From: Epithemia pelagica
Lineage: Eukaryota; Bacillariophyta; Bacillariophyceae; Surirellales; Surirellaceae
DNA: 64,000 nt
NCBI GenBank assembly: GCA_946965045.2
Contig: OX337229.1
Coordinates: 1,054,001 to 1,118,000, forward strand
Reading direction: 5' to 3'
Within the stretch, counting starts at the first letter, position 1, and each line of letters opens with the position of its first letter. The notes under the pieces are model-generated. The model was not told the DNA's origin and made no database searches. It worked only from the letters and a program-made list of their open reading frames with translations. The position numbers and the translations under genes were made by a program. Positions 8,481 through 18,379 of this stretch are shown here, piece by piece.

Positions 8481-10511
8481 ATGAAGTTCACCACTGCTGC
8501 AGTTGCAGCCGCTTGCTTCTTGGACTTGTATTCAGGCAGCACCGATGCATTCTCGCCTCACCTATCTGTGCACAATAAGCATGCCGCAAACAGCAAGAGA
8601 GTTGTTCCATTCGGATTGACTGGACTTCCGTCTGCTTCTTCTTCGTCCCTCTTTTCGTCTGTCCCAGATGATGAACTTTACCAACGTCGGCCTCGACCTC
8701 CTTACGTTCCGGGCCAAATTTCCGATCCAGATTATGTCCGAATTTTCGATACGACTCTTCGTGATGGGGAACAAAGTCCGGGTGCGACCTTGACTTCCAC
8801 GGAGAAATTGGAGATTGCCACCATGTTGGCCAAGTTGGGGGTCGATATCATTGAAGCAGGCTTCCCTATTGCCTCTCCGGATGATTTTAGTGCTGTCAAA
8901 CAAATTGCTGATGTTGTTGGCAATTACGTCTATGAAGACGGGTATGTACCAGTGATTTGTGGCCTCTCCAGGGCTAATGAAAAGGATATTCAGGTGGCAT
9001 GGGATGCTGTCAAGGGTGCCAAATTGCCCCGTGTTCATACCTTTATCGCCACGAGCCCCATCCACATGCAAACCAAACTCAAAAAGACACCGGATGAAGT
9101 TGTCGAGATTGCTGTCAATGCCGTCAAATTTGCCAAAAGTTTGGGTTGTAACGACATTGAATTCTCTCCTGAAGATGCAGGTCGCTCTGATCCGGAATTC
9201 CTCTACCGGGTCTTGTCGGAGGTTATTGAAGCCGGGGCCACAACCTTGAATATTCCTGACACCACCGGTTGGAACATGCCTTGGGAATTTGGTTCCCTCA
9301 TCAAGAAACTTCGTGAAAATGTCAAGGGGGCTGACTCTGTTGTCTTTAGTACACATTGCCAGAACGATCTCGGCCTCGCTACTGCAAACTCTTTGGCAGG
9401 AGCTCTCAATGGAGCCCGACAGTTGGAATGCACAATCAATGGCATTGGGGAGAGAGCAGGGAATGCATCTCTCGAGGAAATTGTCATGTCGTTGGCGCTG
9501 AAAGGAGCGACTCATTTTGAAGGTGGTCCAGGAACGGGTAAGTTGTACACTGGAATCAATCCAGTTCATATCACGCCCACGTCCAAAATGGTTTCGGAAT
9601 ACACGGGCATGGCGTGTCAACCACACAAGGCCATTGTGGGAGCCAACGCCTTTCAACACGAGTCTGGAATCCATCAGGATGGTATGATTAAAAACAAGGA
9701 AACCTATGAAATCATGACACCGGAAAGTATTGGTTTGATGCGCGGGGACTCTCAGTCCGGAGCCGGCATTGTTCTGGGCAAGCATTCGGGTCGCAATGCT
9801 GTCGGTACACGTTTGCGTGAATTGGGCTATGATCTCGATGGAGATAAGCTCAATGCTGTCTTTTCACGCTTTAAGCAAGTCGCCGAGCGAAAGAAGGGCG
9901 GAATTGAAGATGAGGATCTGGAAGCTCTGGTGGTGGATCAGGCCGGTCTTTCCAATATGCTCTGGGAGGTGACGGGTCTGCAAGTCGCCACCGGTCTGTC
10001 GGGTATTCCAACGGCTACAGTCAAAATGGTTGGTCCCGATGGTGTGGAACGTTACGTTGCCAGCACGGGTACTGGTCCAGTGGATGCCGTGTACAAGGCC
10101 ATTGATCAAATCATGGGAGTCTCGGTCATTTTGGAAACATACCACTTGAACTCGGTCTCGGAAGGAATTGAGGCTCTTGCCACGACGCGAGTCACAATTG
10201 CTCCGACGTCGGGAGGCCCCAATGATTCTCGCTATGTGCATTCGCAGTCGGGATATCGCAATCGCAAGTTTTCGGGATCCGGTTCCGACACGGACATTAT
10301 GACATCCTCGGCTCGGGCCTATGTGTCGGCCCTGAACAAGTTGCTCAAGTGGAATGTGCGACGAAGAGAGCAGGAACGTGAGGATGTAAGTGCCAATGGA
10401 AGTGCCGATGCCCAAGCGGACGTTGGAGAAGCACAACCCGCGGAACCCATGGAAGTGCAAGAAGTGATTCCCTCCTCAAAGAACTCGAAGCAAAACGATA
10501 AACATTTCTAG
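8481..10511 (+). CDS. leuA: 2-isopropylmalate synthase, plastid-targeted
   Basis: Catalyses condensation of acetyl-CoA with 2-oxoisovalerate, the committed step of leucine synthesis. A 676-aa single exon. The N terminus is a signal peptide ending with TDAFSP (residues 21-26), a good match to the diatom plastid cleavage motif with Phe at +1. The catalytic TIM barrel starts at about residue 85 with [15 protein letters not shown], continues with [13 protein letters not shown], the metal-binding [11 protein letters not shown] and [14 protein letters not shown], and HESGIHQDG. The C-terminal regulatory domain of the LeuA type (about residues 455-600) supports a true IPMS rather than homocitrate synthase, and leucine feedback is expected from family knowledge. 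A 70-residue acidic tail ([18 protein letters not shown]) is an extension. No introns. Confidence 0.96.
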   Translation: MKFTTAAVAAACFLDLYSGSTDAFSPHLSVHNKHAANSKRVVPFGLTGLPSASSSSLFSSVPDDELYQRRPRPPYVPGQISDPDYVRIFDTTLRDGEQSPGATLTSTEKLEIATMLAKLGVDIIEAGFPIASPDDFSAVKQIADVVGNYVYEDGYVPVICGLSRANEKDIQVAWDAVKGAKLPRVHTFIATSPIHMQTKLKKTPDEVVEIAVNAVKFAKSLGCNDIEFSPEDAGRSDPEFLYRVLSEVIEAGATTLNIPDTTGWNMPWEFGSLIKKLRENVKGADSVVFSTHCQNDLGLATANSLAGALNGARQLECTINGIGERAGNASLEEIVMSLALKGATHFEGGPGTGKLYTGINPVHITPTSKMVSEYTGMACQPHKAIVGANAFQHESGIHQDGMIKNKETYEIMTPESIGLMRGDSQSGAGIVLGKHSGRNAVGTRLRELGYDLDGDKLNAVFSRFKQVAERKKGGIEDEDLEALVVDQAGLSNMLWEVTGLQVATGLSGIPTATVKMVGPDGVERYVASTGTGPVDAVYKAIDQIMGVSVILETYHLNSVSEGIEALATTRVTIAPTSGGPNDSRYVHSQSGYRNRKFSGSGSDTDIMTSSARAYVSALNKLLKWNVRRREQEREDVSANGSADAQADVGEAQPAEPMEVQEVIPSSKNSKQNDKHF

Positions 10512-10846
10512 GTCATTTTACGTTTACCAACATCTTTACCGTTCGATAGGAGATGGCCCAAAGTTTGAGAAGATTTAGCTGGCTCTTCTTCTTCGAAACG
10601 GGGGTAAACCATCGACATGACTCCGCCAGCAGAACCTGAACGATGATACGCTTGATGGAAGCTTCGGGCAAATAGCAAACATGCGGTCGTGTCTCAACCA
10701 TGGTGCACAAAATGTCAGTTTTGAAGGCTTTGTGAAGTGTAGCCAACCGCCACGACATTTGTTCTGTTCATGTTGTCTGTTTGTCTGGTATGACTTCATG
10801 TGGACGAAACTTTGAAGATTGTCCCAACGGAGGATACCTCATGTTC
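10512..10846. other. Convergent intergenic spacer
   Basis: Lies between the 3' ends of isopropylmalate synthase and the SPF45-like gene. Short minus-strand frames were checked for a missing G-patch or RRM exon of the SPF45-like gene; none was recognisable. Confidence 0.35.
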
Positions 10847-11728
10847 TCACGTCTTTTTCGGTGCGGCCAATCCATCCTCTCCACGTTCCGAGGCTCTTTG
10901 TTCCAACATCCAGGCTGGAAGGTTGGATATTCCTCGTCCTCGTCCCATGCTTCGTTGGGCTAATTGTTCAACATTGCCGGCTCGAGCCAATTCTTCCCGT
11001 TCTTTTTGCAAATGCTCACGGAGTCGTTCTTGTTGTTCCAATGCCTGTTGACGTTCGTTTTCGAGCTGGATTCGTTCCTTCTCAAATTGCTTGCGTTCCC
11101 AATATTGCAAAAGATCATTGGGTACCATGGGATCATAGGGATCGTCAATGAGTTTCTCATGTACCGGCTGTTGTTGTTGTTGTTGTTGTTGTGGATTTTC
11201 GGAGGGATAGAGCTGCGGATTGGTATTGGGGGAGTCCACGTCTTTTGTTGGTTCTTGTGCTCGAGAGGAAAGCGCAGGATCATCGTGTACGTTCATTACA
11301 GCTGGATTCCCTTGTGTATCCGTCGTCATGGTTTCGACCCTCTGAGAAGAAACGATAGTGTCCTGGTTGGACAGTAGTGAAAACTGCAATGGTTTCGACG
11401 ACGATAATGACGACGACGACACCTTGGAGGAGGACTTGTTGTCCACCATTCCAGCTTTCTTCTTGACCGGGGGGACAACCGCAGGGTTCCTTCTACGAGC
11501 TGCCATGGGAACAAAGGCGGGCATTGTCTTTGGTTTCTTTGCGGGTCCATTCTTGGGTGCATCCATGGGACGACCCAACGACTGTTCACCGCCTGCTGTT
11601 GTTGCTGCTGCTGTTTTGGATGGCTGGTGATTCTTGTTGTCTCCCTCCGTCGTAGTCGTCGTATCCGATCCATCTTTTTGGGAGACATTTTTCGTGGCTG
11701 GAAGGTCTCCAAACAGACCTCCATACAT
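10847..11728 (-). CDS. SPF45/RBM17-like N-terminal region protein (splicing-associated, tentative)
   Basis: A single exon of 293 aa from the ATG at 11728. The beginning, MYGGLFGDLPATK, resembles the MLGGLYGDLPPP start of plant SPF45-type splicing factors; PAFVPMAARRR and DPYDPMVPNDLLQYWERK resemble the PAFxP and YDPxxPNDYxxY segments of the same family. A coiled coil rich in Glu, Gln and Arg (about residues 205-260) and GRGRGISNLPAWM follow. The G-patch and RRM that define SPF45 are absent, and no following exon was found. A polyglutamine run of eight (CAG/CAA) lies at about residue 180. It could be a truncated paralogue or a separate splicing factor using the same N-terminal motifs. Confidence 0.6.
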   Translation of the reverse strand: MYGGLFGDLPATKNVSQKDGSDTTTTTEGDNKNHQPSKTAAATTAGGEQSLGRPMDAPKNGPAKKPKTMPAFVPMAARRRNPAVVPPVKKKAGMVDNKSSSKVSSSSLSSSKPLQFSLLSNQDTIVSSQRVETMTTDTQGNPAVMNVHDDPALSSRAQEPTKDVDSPNTNPQLYPSENPQQQQQQQQPVHEKLIDDPYDPMVPNDLLQYWERKQFEKERIQLENERQQALEQQERLREHLQKEREELARAGNVEQLAQRSMGRGRGISNLPAWMLEQRASERGEDGLAAPKKT

Positions 11729-11737
11729 TGTGAGCAA

Positions 11738-12270
11738 ATGAGCCGGTCGACCTTGTCTTGAGAGGTGGATTGGTTTGTTGTGTGTCGCAACAACAACAAA
11801 AAGGGCAGGGCGAGATTTTGTGTCATGGTCGACCTACCTAGATTAACCTTTAACCTTAATTAAGAGTCTAGCTACCAGCTGCTACCCCATCCAAGAAAGC
11901 ATGTCATTTTGTCCGTTGTGCGAGCGCGCCATTGCCCCATAGAATTCGATAGATTCTTTTGCTTCCACTCTTGCTACGTAGGGTGGAACGGCCTCTCTTC
12001 TACGGTGTAGTTTTCCCAGTTCCCCAAAGAAGAAGAATCGTATCAACTTTTGGCGGTATCTTGGACCAGTTCGCCCTGCAACGAACACAGCCATCAGAGA
12101 AGAGCATACCCAAAAACCCTCATCACGAACCCTTTGACTCCACGACCCACTACGAATACTACAGCCACTGTTACACCAGCCAGGACATCATCCTCTTTGC
12201 AAACCAGGAACGATCCTCTCCTCCAGATACTCCTACAATACCAACAACAAGAAACGCAGAACCCACAAGG
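11738..12270. other. Upstream region of the GH10 gene
   Basis: The GH10 reading frame is open through this region back to about 11959 but contains no ATG before 12271. It could be 5' UTR, or part of a coding exon whose ATG lies in an undetected upstream exon. The second possibility matters because the protein from 12271 lacks a signal peptide. A CCTACCTAG patch and AT-rich TTAACCTTTAACCTTAATTAA occur at 11833-11864. Confidence 0.35.
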
Positions 12271-13848
12271 ATGGACGCGAATGTATCCAAAGTGGATATT
12301 TCCCATGACTCCTTTACCCCCAAGTCTCCGCAGACTCCTTCGGCGGCAGCGGAGCATCAAGATAGTTTGACCTTGCGTCATGTCGTGTCCATGGCCTGTA
12401 AATCGCTCGATATAGGAGCCGCCGTCCTTCCACAGCCCTTGTTTAGGCCCGATGTCCAAGATTACGGTGGCGAAGACGTCTTGCACGACGTTGTGGCCAG
12501 TATGGAGACCCCCTATGCCCGAGTGTTGCGACAGGAATTCAATGCGGTGGTAATCGAGCATCATTTAAAGTGGATGCCGCTCCTCTCTCCCAAGATTGCC
12601 GCACACGGTGGGGGACCGTCCGACATTTCCCCCGACTGTCAATTGGGCCGCTACGATTTCTCACAGGCCGACAGCATTGTCAATTGGGCGGCCAAGCACA
12701 AGCTCAAAGTCAAAGGACATGTTCTGGTCTGGCATGTCACATCACCGATCAAGCTACTGGAACATTTGGAGCCGGACCAAGTGCGCGAGGAGTTGAAACA
12801 ACATATTTACACCGTCATGGGGCACTATAGAGGTCGCATCCAAGTGTGGGATGTCGTCAATGAGGCCCTGGCTCCCGATGGTTCCTTGGCACACAACATT
12901 TTTTATCGCAAGTTGGGACCGTCGTACATTGAAGACTGTTTCCGGTGGGCGCACCAAGCAGATCCGGATGCAATCTTACTGTACAACGATAATAAGGTAG
13001 AACGAGTGGGGTCCGCCAAATCCAAAGGGTTTTACCGGTTGCTGTCGGATCTCAAATCCAAGGGTGTTCCCATTCATGGGTGTGGCATGCAATCTCACTG
13101 GAATGCCGCGGGTACCGGACCCAATCAATGCCCAACACCCCGGCAGCTCAAGGAACAAATTCGTCGGATTGGTGAATTGGGATTGACCGTCAACCTGTCC
13201 GAGTTGGATGTCCGAGTGAGTCAATTGGATGCCGGCTTACGGAGTGCGGCTCAGACACAAATTTATCATGATTTGGTGGCCGCCGCCATTTCCGAACCCG
13301 CATGCAATGGCGTGTGGCTCTGGGGCTTTACCGATCGACACACGTGGGTCACCCACTTTTACTACGACGATGAACCTCTCATATTGGACGAGCAATATGG
13401 ACGCAAACCAGCCTATTTTGGATTGCGACAGGCCTTGGTGACCCTCACCCCGCAAGGACGAGTGGGAGGCGATGTCCCGCTGAGTTCGGATGTGGATCAT
13501 GAAGGCACTCCGTGGGGCCAGCCGTGGAGAAAAATGGGCGAACATGATGCCACAGAGGGAGAAGAAGATACCGATCACAATCCGTCTTCTGTGGGGGATG
13601 GTGGTGATGCACGGCCGGATTGGGAGATTATGGACAACAGCAGCAAAGAGTTGCCCGCCTCGGACCGACTACGACGGCCGCAACCGACGCTGGGAAAATT
13701 GGATTCCGATGATATCCTCAATGATAGCGCCAACACGGGAGTGGTCGATCTCAGTTCCCCCATGAGTGCCGATGACGGAGATTCCGAACATGGTGATCCA
13801 ATAGAAATTTCGGTTACCCACGCAGAGAAACTCCCAGAGATTTCTTAA
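12271..13848 (+). CDS. Glycoside hydrolase family 10 protein (endo-xylanase-like)
   Basis: 525 aa from the first ATG of the frame. Residues about 40-365 form a GH10 barrel: FNAVVIEHHLKW, RYDFSQADSIVNWA, KGHVLVWH, then WDVVNEAL with the acid/base Glu at about residue 198, MQSHWN, and NLSELDVRV with the nucleophile Glu at about residue 311; WLWGFTDRHTW closes the barrel. All are hallmark GH10 positions. Family members cleave beta-1,4-xylan or related glycans by a retaining mechanism. The protein then has a tail of about 150 residues rich in Asp, Glu and Ser with no recognised domain. No signal peptide is present from this start, unusual for a xylanase; an upstream exon or an intracellular role are both possible. 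Confidence 0.9.
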   Translation: MDANVSKVDISHDSFTPKSPQTPSAAAEHQDSLTLRHVVSMACKSLDIGAAVLPQPLFRPDVQDYGGEDVLHDVVASMETPYARVLRQEFNAVVIEHHLKWMPLLSPKIAAHGGGPSDISPDCQLGRYDFSQADSIVNWAAKHKLKVKGHVLVWHVTSPIKLLEHLEPDQVREELKQHIYTVMGHYRGRIQVWDVVNEALAPDGSLAHNIFYRKLGPSYIEDCFRWAHQADPDAILLYNDNKVERVGSAKSKGFYRLLSDLKSKGVPIHGCGMQSHWNAAGTGPNQCPTPRQLKEQIRRIGELGLTVNLSELDVRVSQLDAGLRSAAQTQIYHDLVAAAISEPACNGVWLWGFTDRHTWVTHFYYDDEPLILDEQYGRKPAYFGLRQALVTLTPQGRVGGDVPLSSDVDHEGTPWGQPWRKMGEHDATEGEEDTDHNPSSVGDGGDARPDWEIMDNSSKELPASDRLRRPQPTLGKLDSDDILNDSANTGVVDLSSPMSADDGDSEHGDPIEISVTHAEKLPEIS

Positions 13849-14042
13849 TGATATTAGACAGACTATTCACTATTGTAGTCATTGTGAAAAGAAGCTGAAA
13901 GCTGTGGTATTTAGTGAATCGTTCGTGCAGCACAACAACCTGCACACCCACAAACGCTAAAGGTAAAGGTCCAGCGAACCGTCCGTACTGAAGAGCTCGA
14001 CGCCATCGTCATCTCTAGGCAATAAAGTTGAACGTGAAAGAA

Positions 14043-15860
14043 TCACGGAGAACCACTGTCGGAACGGAAAGATGGTCTCAGACACAAATATGCCGCCATT
14101 CCAAAAAAGGGAATGAACTTGGCAATCGCTACCAGAGTGCCACTGTCACCAGTCTCAACTCCTCTTCTCTTCATGTCGTCATCAACAAGCCAAAACTGGA
14201 ACAATCCAAATATTACAAGATCAACAAGGAAGCTTGAACCGACCCGATCAATACTCATTAATTCAATAAACGAGTGCCATCGTTCTACCAGGCCACCATA
14301 CTCTGGGAATCGCCCCAAGAATGCCCACCCAATGGACAAAGTTCCCACGCCTCCCATTAGAGCTCCCAATAAAGGACTTTCACATGCTTTTGCAACAAAC
14401 GAAAGTTCCTCCGTTGATACATTTGTCCTTTGTTCCGTGGAACGTGTCGCCAGGTAAGGCAGGAGGAACGCTGAGGTCAGAAACTGCATACCAACAACAA
14501 TTGGTAACATTCCAAAGAGGTTCGGCTTATCTTTCCGGTCATCGCTCAAGAATCCGGCAAACATGGCTGCCCATGACAGAAGTACATTGAAGACGCCTTC
14601 TAACATTGGATGGACTACCGGCGAAAATGGTAGATTCAGTAAAGGAGACACAAAGAAGAAATTGAGAGATAAATCTCTCACCTCTTCCCATGTTCTTTGT
14701 TCCAGTGCTAATGCATTTGCACCCGGTAAGATACCGTCGGAAAAGAAAACAATCACAACGTAGGCGGACCAGACTACAAGTGGCACAAGTCGTACAGGCT
14801 CCGCAGCGATCTTCCCTTTGAAAGATTTCGAAAACATTTCTACTCCACCTTTCTTTTGGAAACCGGTCGGTTCCAAGAAGTCAATTCCATCCTCGATCTT
14901 TCTTGCCTTACTTATCTTGTAGAATGAGCACCCCCGAGTAAACGGGAGCTCTTGTCCATTGTTCTCAACATGCCATTTGGCACAAACTGCGCTCTGCCCA
15001 TCGACAATATCGTCCACTTCAAATGAAAATGTACTCGGAAAACATTCTGCACAAAGTAGAACGTGCTGCTTCAAGGCTTCTTTCCCAACAAAGGGCTCTG
15101 GGAATGCCGTATCATCGTACGTCACATCATTCTCGAAAAGGTCGGTTACAGCTTCCATGTCGCGCCGATTCCATGCGGCAAAGTATTTTTGTGGCGCAGT
15201 TTTCAGGCTCGTCTTTTCGGCTTCGGTCATGATGTACGAGACGCTAGCATTCTCAGCCGGATTGAGGTTAGGAAACGCTTTTACAATGGAGCTCGCTCTT
15301 TTCAGAATCTTGAGGCCACTTGCTCCCGCTTTGTCCTCTGTTTCCTGTACCCAAAACACATTCTCAATCAAACCATCATTGTTGGCAACAAAGAAGGCTG
15401 AGCCTCGTCCAAACGGTACACAGTTTCCATCGGTTTTGTCCTCGACATGAAACTTGATTGCGGTGGCTCGTTCATCAGATATGCACTCATCAATCTTGAT
15501 TATTTGGTTTTCATAGTCATATGATTCCTTCATTAGTCGAAGTCGACGTTCTAGTGACTCGACACCCGAGCATGGCGAACGAAATGTTGCAAAGTCGAAA
15601 ACACAGTTTTCATCAAAGGAGGAAAGCGCGTTCGCTATTTTGCCATCGTTCCAGTCATCAACGAATTGCTGGGCTGTCGTTTGGAGACTGGGAGTACGAA
15701 TCAACGTTTTCGGGAAGGACCAAGCCAGTGTCCCGTGAATCTCAGATCCCACGACAAGGATAAATGCAATCACATACATTTTCCATCGTGCATTTCTTTC
15801 CTCAAGCCCAAACATCGTTGAAATTGAAAGAGGTGCAACTCGCATTCTCCATTTTGACAT
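14043..15860 (-). CDS. Plastid-targeted protein with two SnoaL/NTF2-like domains and a multi-span membrane domain
   Basis: A single exon of 605 aa. A signal anchor starts around residue 28 (MYVIAFILVVGSEIHGTLAWSFP); AWSF resembles the plastid cleavage motif. Two cystatin-like SnoaL/NTF2 domains follow: residues about 60-190 (AQQFVDDWNDGKIANALSSF) and about 215-345 (KYFAAWNRRDMEAVTDLF). Residues about 360-600 contain at least five hydrophobic segments, including LVVWSAYVVIVFF and FGMLPIVVGMQFLTSAF. Such SnoaL folds serve as small enzymes or binding modules; their pairing with a plastid membrane region suggests a thylakoid or envelope protein binding a small hydrophobic ligand (inference). The possible active-site residues cannot be assigned. 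Confidence 0.8.
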   Translation of the reverse strand: MSKWRMRVAPLSISTMFGLEERNARWKMYVIAFILVVGSEIHGTLAWSFPKTLIRTPSLQTTAQQFVDDWNDGKIANALSSFDENCVFDFATFRSPCSGVESLERRLRLMKESYDYENQIIKIDECISDERATAIKFHVEDKTDGNCVPFGRGSAFFVANNDGLIENVFWVQETEDKAGASGLKILKRASSIVKAFPNLNPAENASVSYIMTEAEKTSLKTAPQKYFAAWNRRDMEAVTDLFENDVTYDDTAFPEPFVGKEALKQHVLLCAECFPSTFSFEVDDIVDGQSAVCAKWHVENNGQELPFTRGCSFYKISKARKIEDGIDFLEPTGFQKKGGVEMFSKSFKGKIAAEPVRLVPLVVWSAYVVIVFFSDGILPGANALALEQRTWEEVRDLSLNFFFVSPLLNLPFSPVVHPMLEGVFNVLLSWAAMFAGFLSDDRKDKPNLFGMLPIVVGMQFLTSAFLLPYLATRSTEQRTNVSTEELSFVAKACESPLLGALMGGVGTLSIGWAFLGRFPEYGGLVERWHSFIELMSIDRVGSSFLVDLVIFGLFQFWLVDDDMKRRGVETGDSGTLVAIAKFIPFFGMAAYLCLRPSFRSDSGSP

Positions 15861-16297
15861 GGAGAAAAGAATGACGAAAGATTGTGATTGTGATGACTCA
15901 TAAATCGCAGTCGCGCATTGTTAACGTGACATTGGTGAAGAAGGAATAGTAGTACTATGTCCCATGATCCAACTACCGGTAAAAGTACCTACCGTAGGTA
16001 GGAGTATGTACAACACAGAGATAGATCTTTGAGAATCAACAATTAGGCGGACACGAAAGCGTCTAGTATAGGAGTAGATAAGCGATCGCGTGGTCAGCTT
16101 AGGCAACGAAAGCCGAGAGCCAATACACTTAGCTCAGACGAAGACCAATGAGAAGACAAACGCTGTCATACTTTGAGATGGGGGTTCGTCCGTGCATTCG
16201 AAGCCCGATCATCGTACGGGGACGAAGAGCTTCAGCAAGCCGTGAAAGTGGGGAAGAAAACGCGTTGACTTCTTGTCATTGAAATATAGCTTGAAGG
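15861..16297. other. Intergenic region with short palindromes
   Basis: Upstream of the SnoaL-membrane gene and downstream of the next minus-strand gene. Near 15985-16007 lies AGTACCTACCGTAGGTAGG, a short dyad of a kind seen elsewhere in the window (TAGGTAGGTACC near 1768; GTACCTTTAGGTAC within the 4663 element). No gene is supported. Confidence 0.35.
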
Positions 16298-17797
16298 TCA
16301 AGTGCACTCTTGGTCTCGTGTCAAAGTGGACAATTGATGCAAAACAAAATCACCAAGTTCAGAAATGGACACTTTTGAAGCAAACCTCCAACTTCCTGAA
16401 GATTGATTCATTGTGTCCGTCGGAGGAATACATTTTCCTCGCAAACCAAAACAATCGGATAAGATCCTCAAAAGCAATTCTTTGCGTCCACGCAATCTAG
16501 CAGGTTCAAGAATGCAAACAACATCAGCCATGTCCGGCACACGCACCACGTTCAAAGACTTCTCGATCTCTCGAAAGGCTTCATCAGGAGAGCGGTTGTC
16601 AGCTTTGCCGTCGTCGCCTAAAGGGGCAATTCGAAAAACTTTCGGTGTTTGACGAAAAGGATCATTCGTCCCCTTCATATTCTCGATCCTTGTTGTGTAA
16701 GCTTTCCTGGCGCGTTCAGATCTTTTATTTTGTAAGTCCATTTTTTCGCTTATATCGTCTGAAACAAATCGATCTAGAGGAGAAACGTTTGCTGCATTAT
16801 TGTCAAGCATAGGCTGTGTCCGGGACTCAAAGTCTTCCGATAAATTGCCTCTTTCTTCTATTACCATGTTCTGACTTTTTCGCTTCTTTCCCAACCGAAC
16901 GTATTCAACAATGGCCTTGGATATTTCCTGTTCATTCATTTGTGCCAAGGCTTCATTTTCAAGAACATTGGGGTCGAATTGGCGTAAACGATCCTCTATA
17001 CGTCGCTGCTTCCTCAAAGCTGAACTAGCCGACATTTCACGATGTCCCCAGCGCTTTTCATACCATCGTGCTTTCCACTCTGGATCAGACCACATGAGCT
17101 TTTTAGCCTCCGAACGTTTCACATGTTCCTGAGATGGACCTCCTTCAAAGAAATGGGAAAACTCTTCTGCTGCTTCGTCGAGGAGACGGTCATCTTCGAA
17201 AAGTGGAAGTAGATCTCTTCGGCCCATTGACCCTTGCACCTTAACAGATTCCCAGATTTCTTCTTCCTCGCTTTGTTCTTCTTCCACTTCATCCTCATTT
17301 TCGTCACTAGGATCTCTATCTTTCGAAAATTCACCTGACGACAACGAACCACTTACAGGAGCGTCAAAATTCTTGTTGAGGTACTTGAGTTGAGTAGGCT
17401 CCTCCCAGAAGAATCCATTTCTTGAGGAGTCGTCTAGCTGCTGCATATTTCGAAGAGAACGAAGCCTCATCGCCTTGCGACCTTCTGCTTTCGTCCATGG
17501 TCCCCATCGTTTGCGTCTTTGCAAATAGGCTCTGCATGCCAGCAAGGCTTCTGCATCAGAAATCGAATCAAAATCGTCCATGCTTTCCGAAAGATCGCTC
17601 TGAGAATCCTCTATGAAATCTCGCTGCTCTTCATCCTCATGCGGTTGATCGACAAGGCTGGTAGTTTCCTTGCGTCCACCACGTAGTGCTTGACCCCTTC
17701 TTGTTACAAGTAAGAAAGGGCCGTGACGAAAAGACACACAGCACACTACCAGGGGCAGGAAATGAAATGCCCTGCACTTAATTAGCTGCATTCTCAT
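16298..17797 (-). CDS. Secretory-pathway hypothetical protein, charged
   Basis: A single exon of 499 aa with a hydrophobic N terminus (FHFLPLVVCCVSF) that could be a signal peptide. The body is highly charged and probably partly disordered, with an acidic run (EDEVEEEQSEEEEIWES). Two Trp-rich basic segments stand out: RRKRWGPWTKAEGRKAMR (about 92-109) and WSDPEWKARWYEKRWGH (about 235-251). The C terminus (about 425-490) is more globular: VPDMADVVCILEPARLRGRK. No family recognised. It could be plastid-targeted, but no ASAFAP-type Phe is evident after the signal. Confidence 0.65.
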   Translation of the reverse strand: MRMQLIKCRAFHFLPLVVCCVSFRHGPFLLVTRRGQALRGGRKETTSLVDQPHEDEEQRDFIEDSQSDLSESMDDFDSISDAEALLACRAYLQRRKRWGPWTKAEGRKAMRLRSLRNMQQLDDSSRNGFFWEEPTQLKYLNKNFDAPVSGSLSSGEFSKDRDPSDENEDEVEEEQSEEEEIWESVKVQGSMGRRDLLPLFEDDRLLDEAAEEFSHFFEGGPSQEHVKRSEAKKLMWSDPEWKARWYEKRWGHREMSASSALRKQRRIEDRLRQFDPNVLENEALAQMNEQEISKAIVEYVRLGKKRKSQNMVIEERGNLSEDFESRTQPMLDNNAANVSPLDRFVSDDISEKMDLQNKRSERARKAYTTRIENMKGTNDPFRQTPKVFRIAPLGDDGKADNRSPDEAFREIEKSLNVVRVPDMADVVCILEPARLRGRKELLLRILSDCFGLRGKCIPPTDTMNQSSGSWRFASKVSISELGDFVLHQLSTLTRDQECT

Positions 17798-18379
17798 TCC
17801 TCCCTGGTCTACACACAGCTTTGGACGACGACGTCTTATCTCTTCTCCCTTGGCATGATGCTTTCGGCTTTCGGCTTCCCGGGAAACTGGAAATGGAAAA
17901 TGCGACCAATATTCAGTCGCAGAAATCAGTCCCAGCGAGGTCGCATCTCCTGCGGGATAGAGAGTTGGTCATGGCGATCTATGGATAAGTCGAAGTCTAC
18001 CTATTCCTATTCTTCTTGTTATGTCGACGAATTCTCCTCTGTGCAGGATTTCGATGTCGGGGAATTGATCTATTACTCCTGCTCCTACGTTATGTTTTAA
18101 TCCTACCAAGCTAGAGGTAGTGTCTCTCTAGAGTAGAACGGGTCGGTTTTCGGATTTGATGCTTCTTGTTGGCTTTGTTGTGCGGTTTTCTGTGTTCGTC
18201 GTAAGGTTACTTGTGTCGAAAGTCGATAGCGTAGCGCTTCGTCCCTTGATCTGTACTCCTAGATGTGTAGAGCCAATCTTCCGCTCCAAACTCCAAATCC
18301 AATCGCGGATCTGTTGGCGGTGTCGGCATTAGCCATCGGACCATTCCATTTTGTAATTCAAGAAGCCAGAGGAGGCATA

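Noticed and set aside
8562-9785. 407-codon minus-strand ORF inside isopropylmalate synthase
   Set aside because: It is antisense to a strongly supported gene and has no recognisable domain.
17855-18100. 81-codon Ser/Trp/Tyr-rich ORF
   Set aside because: No homologous motif and no splice context; likely chance.
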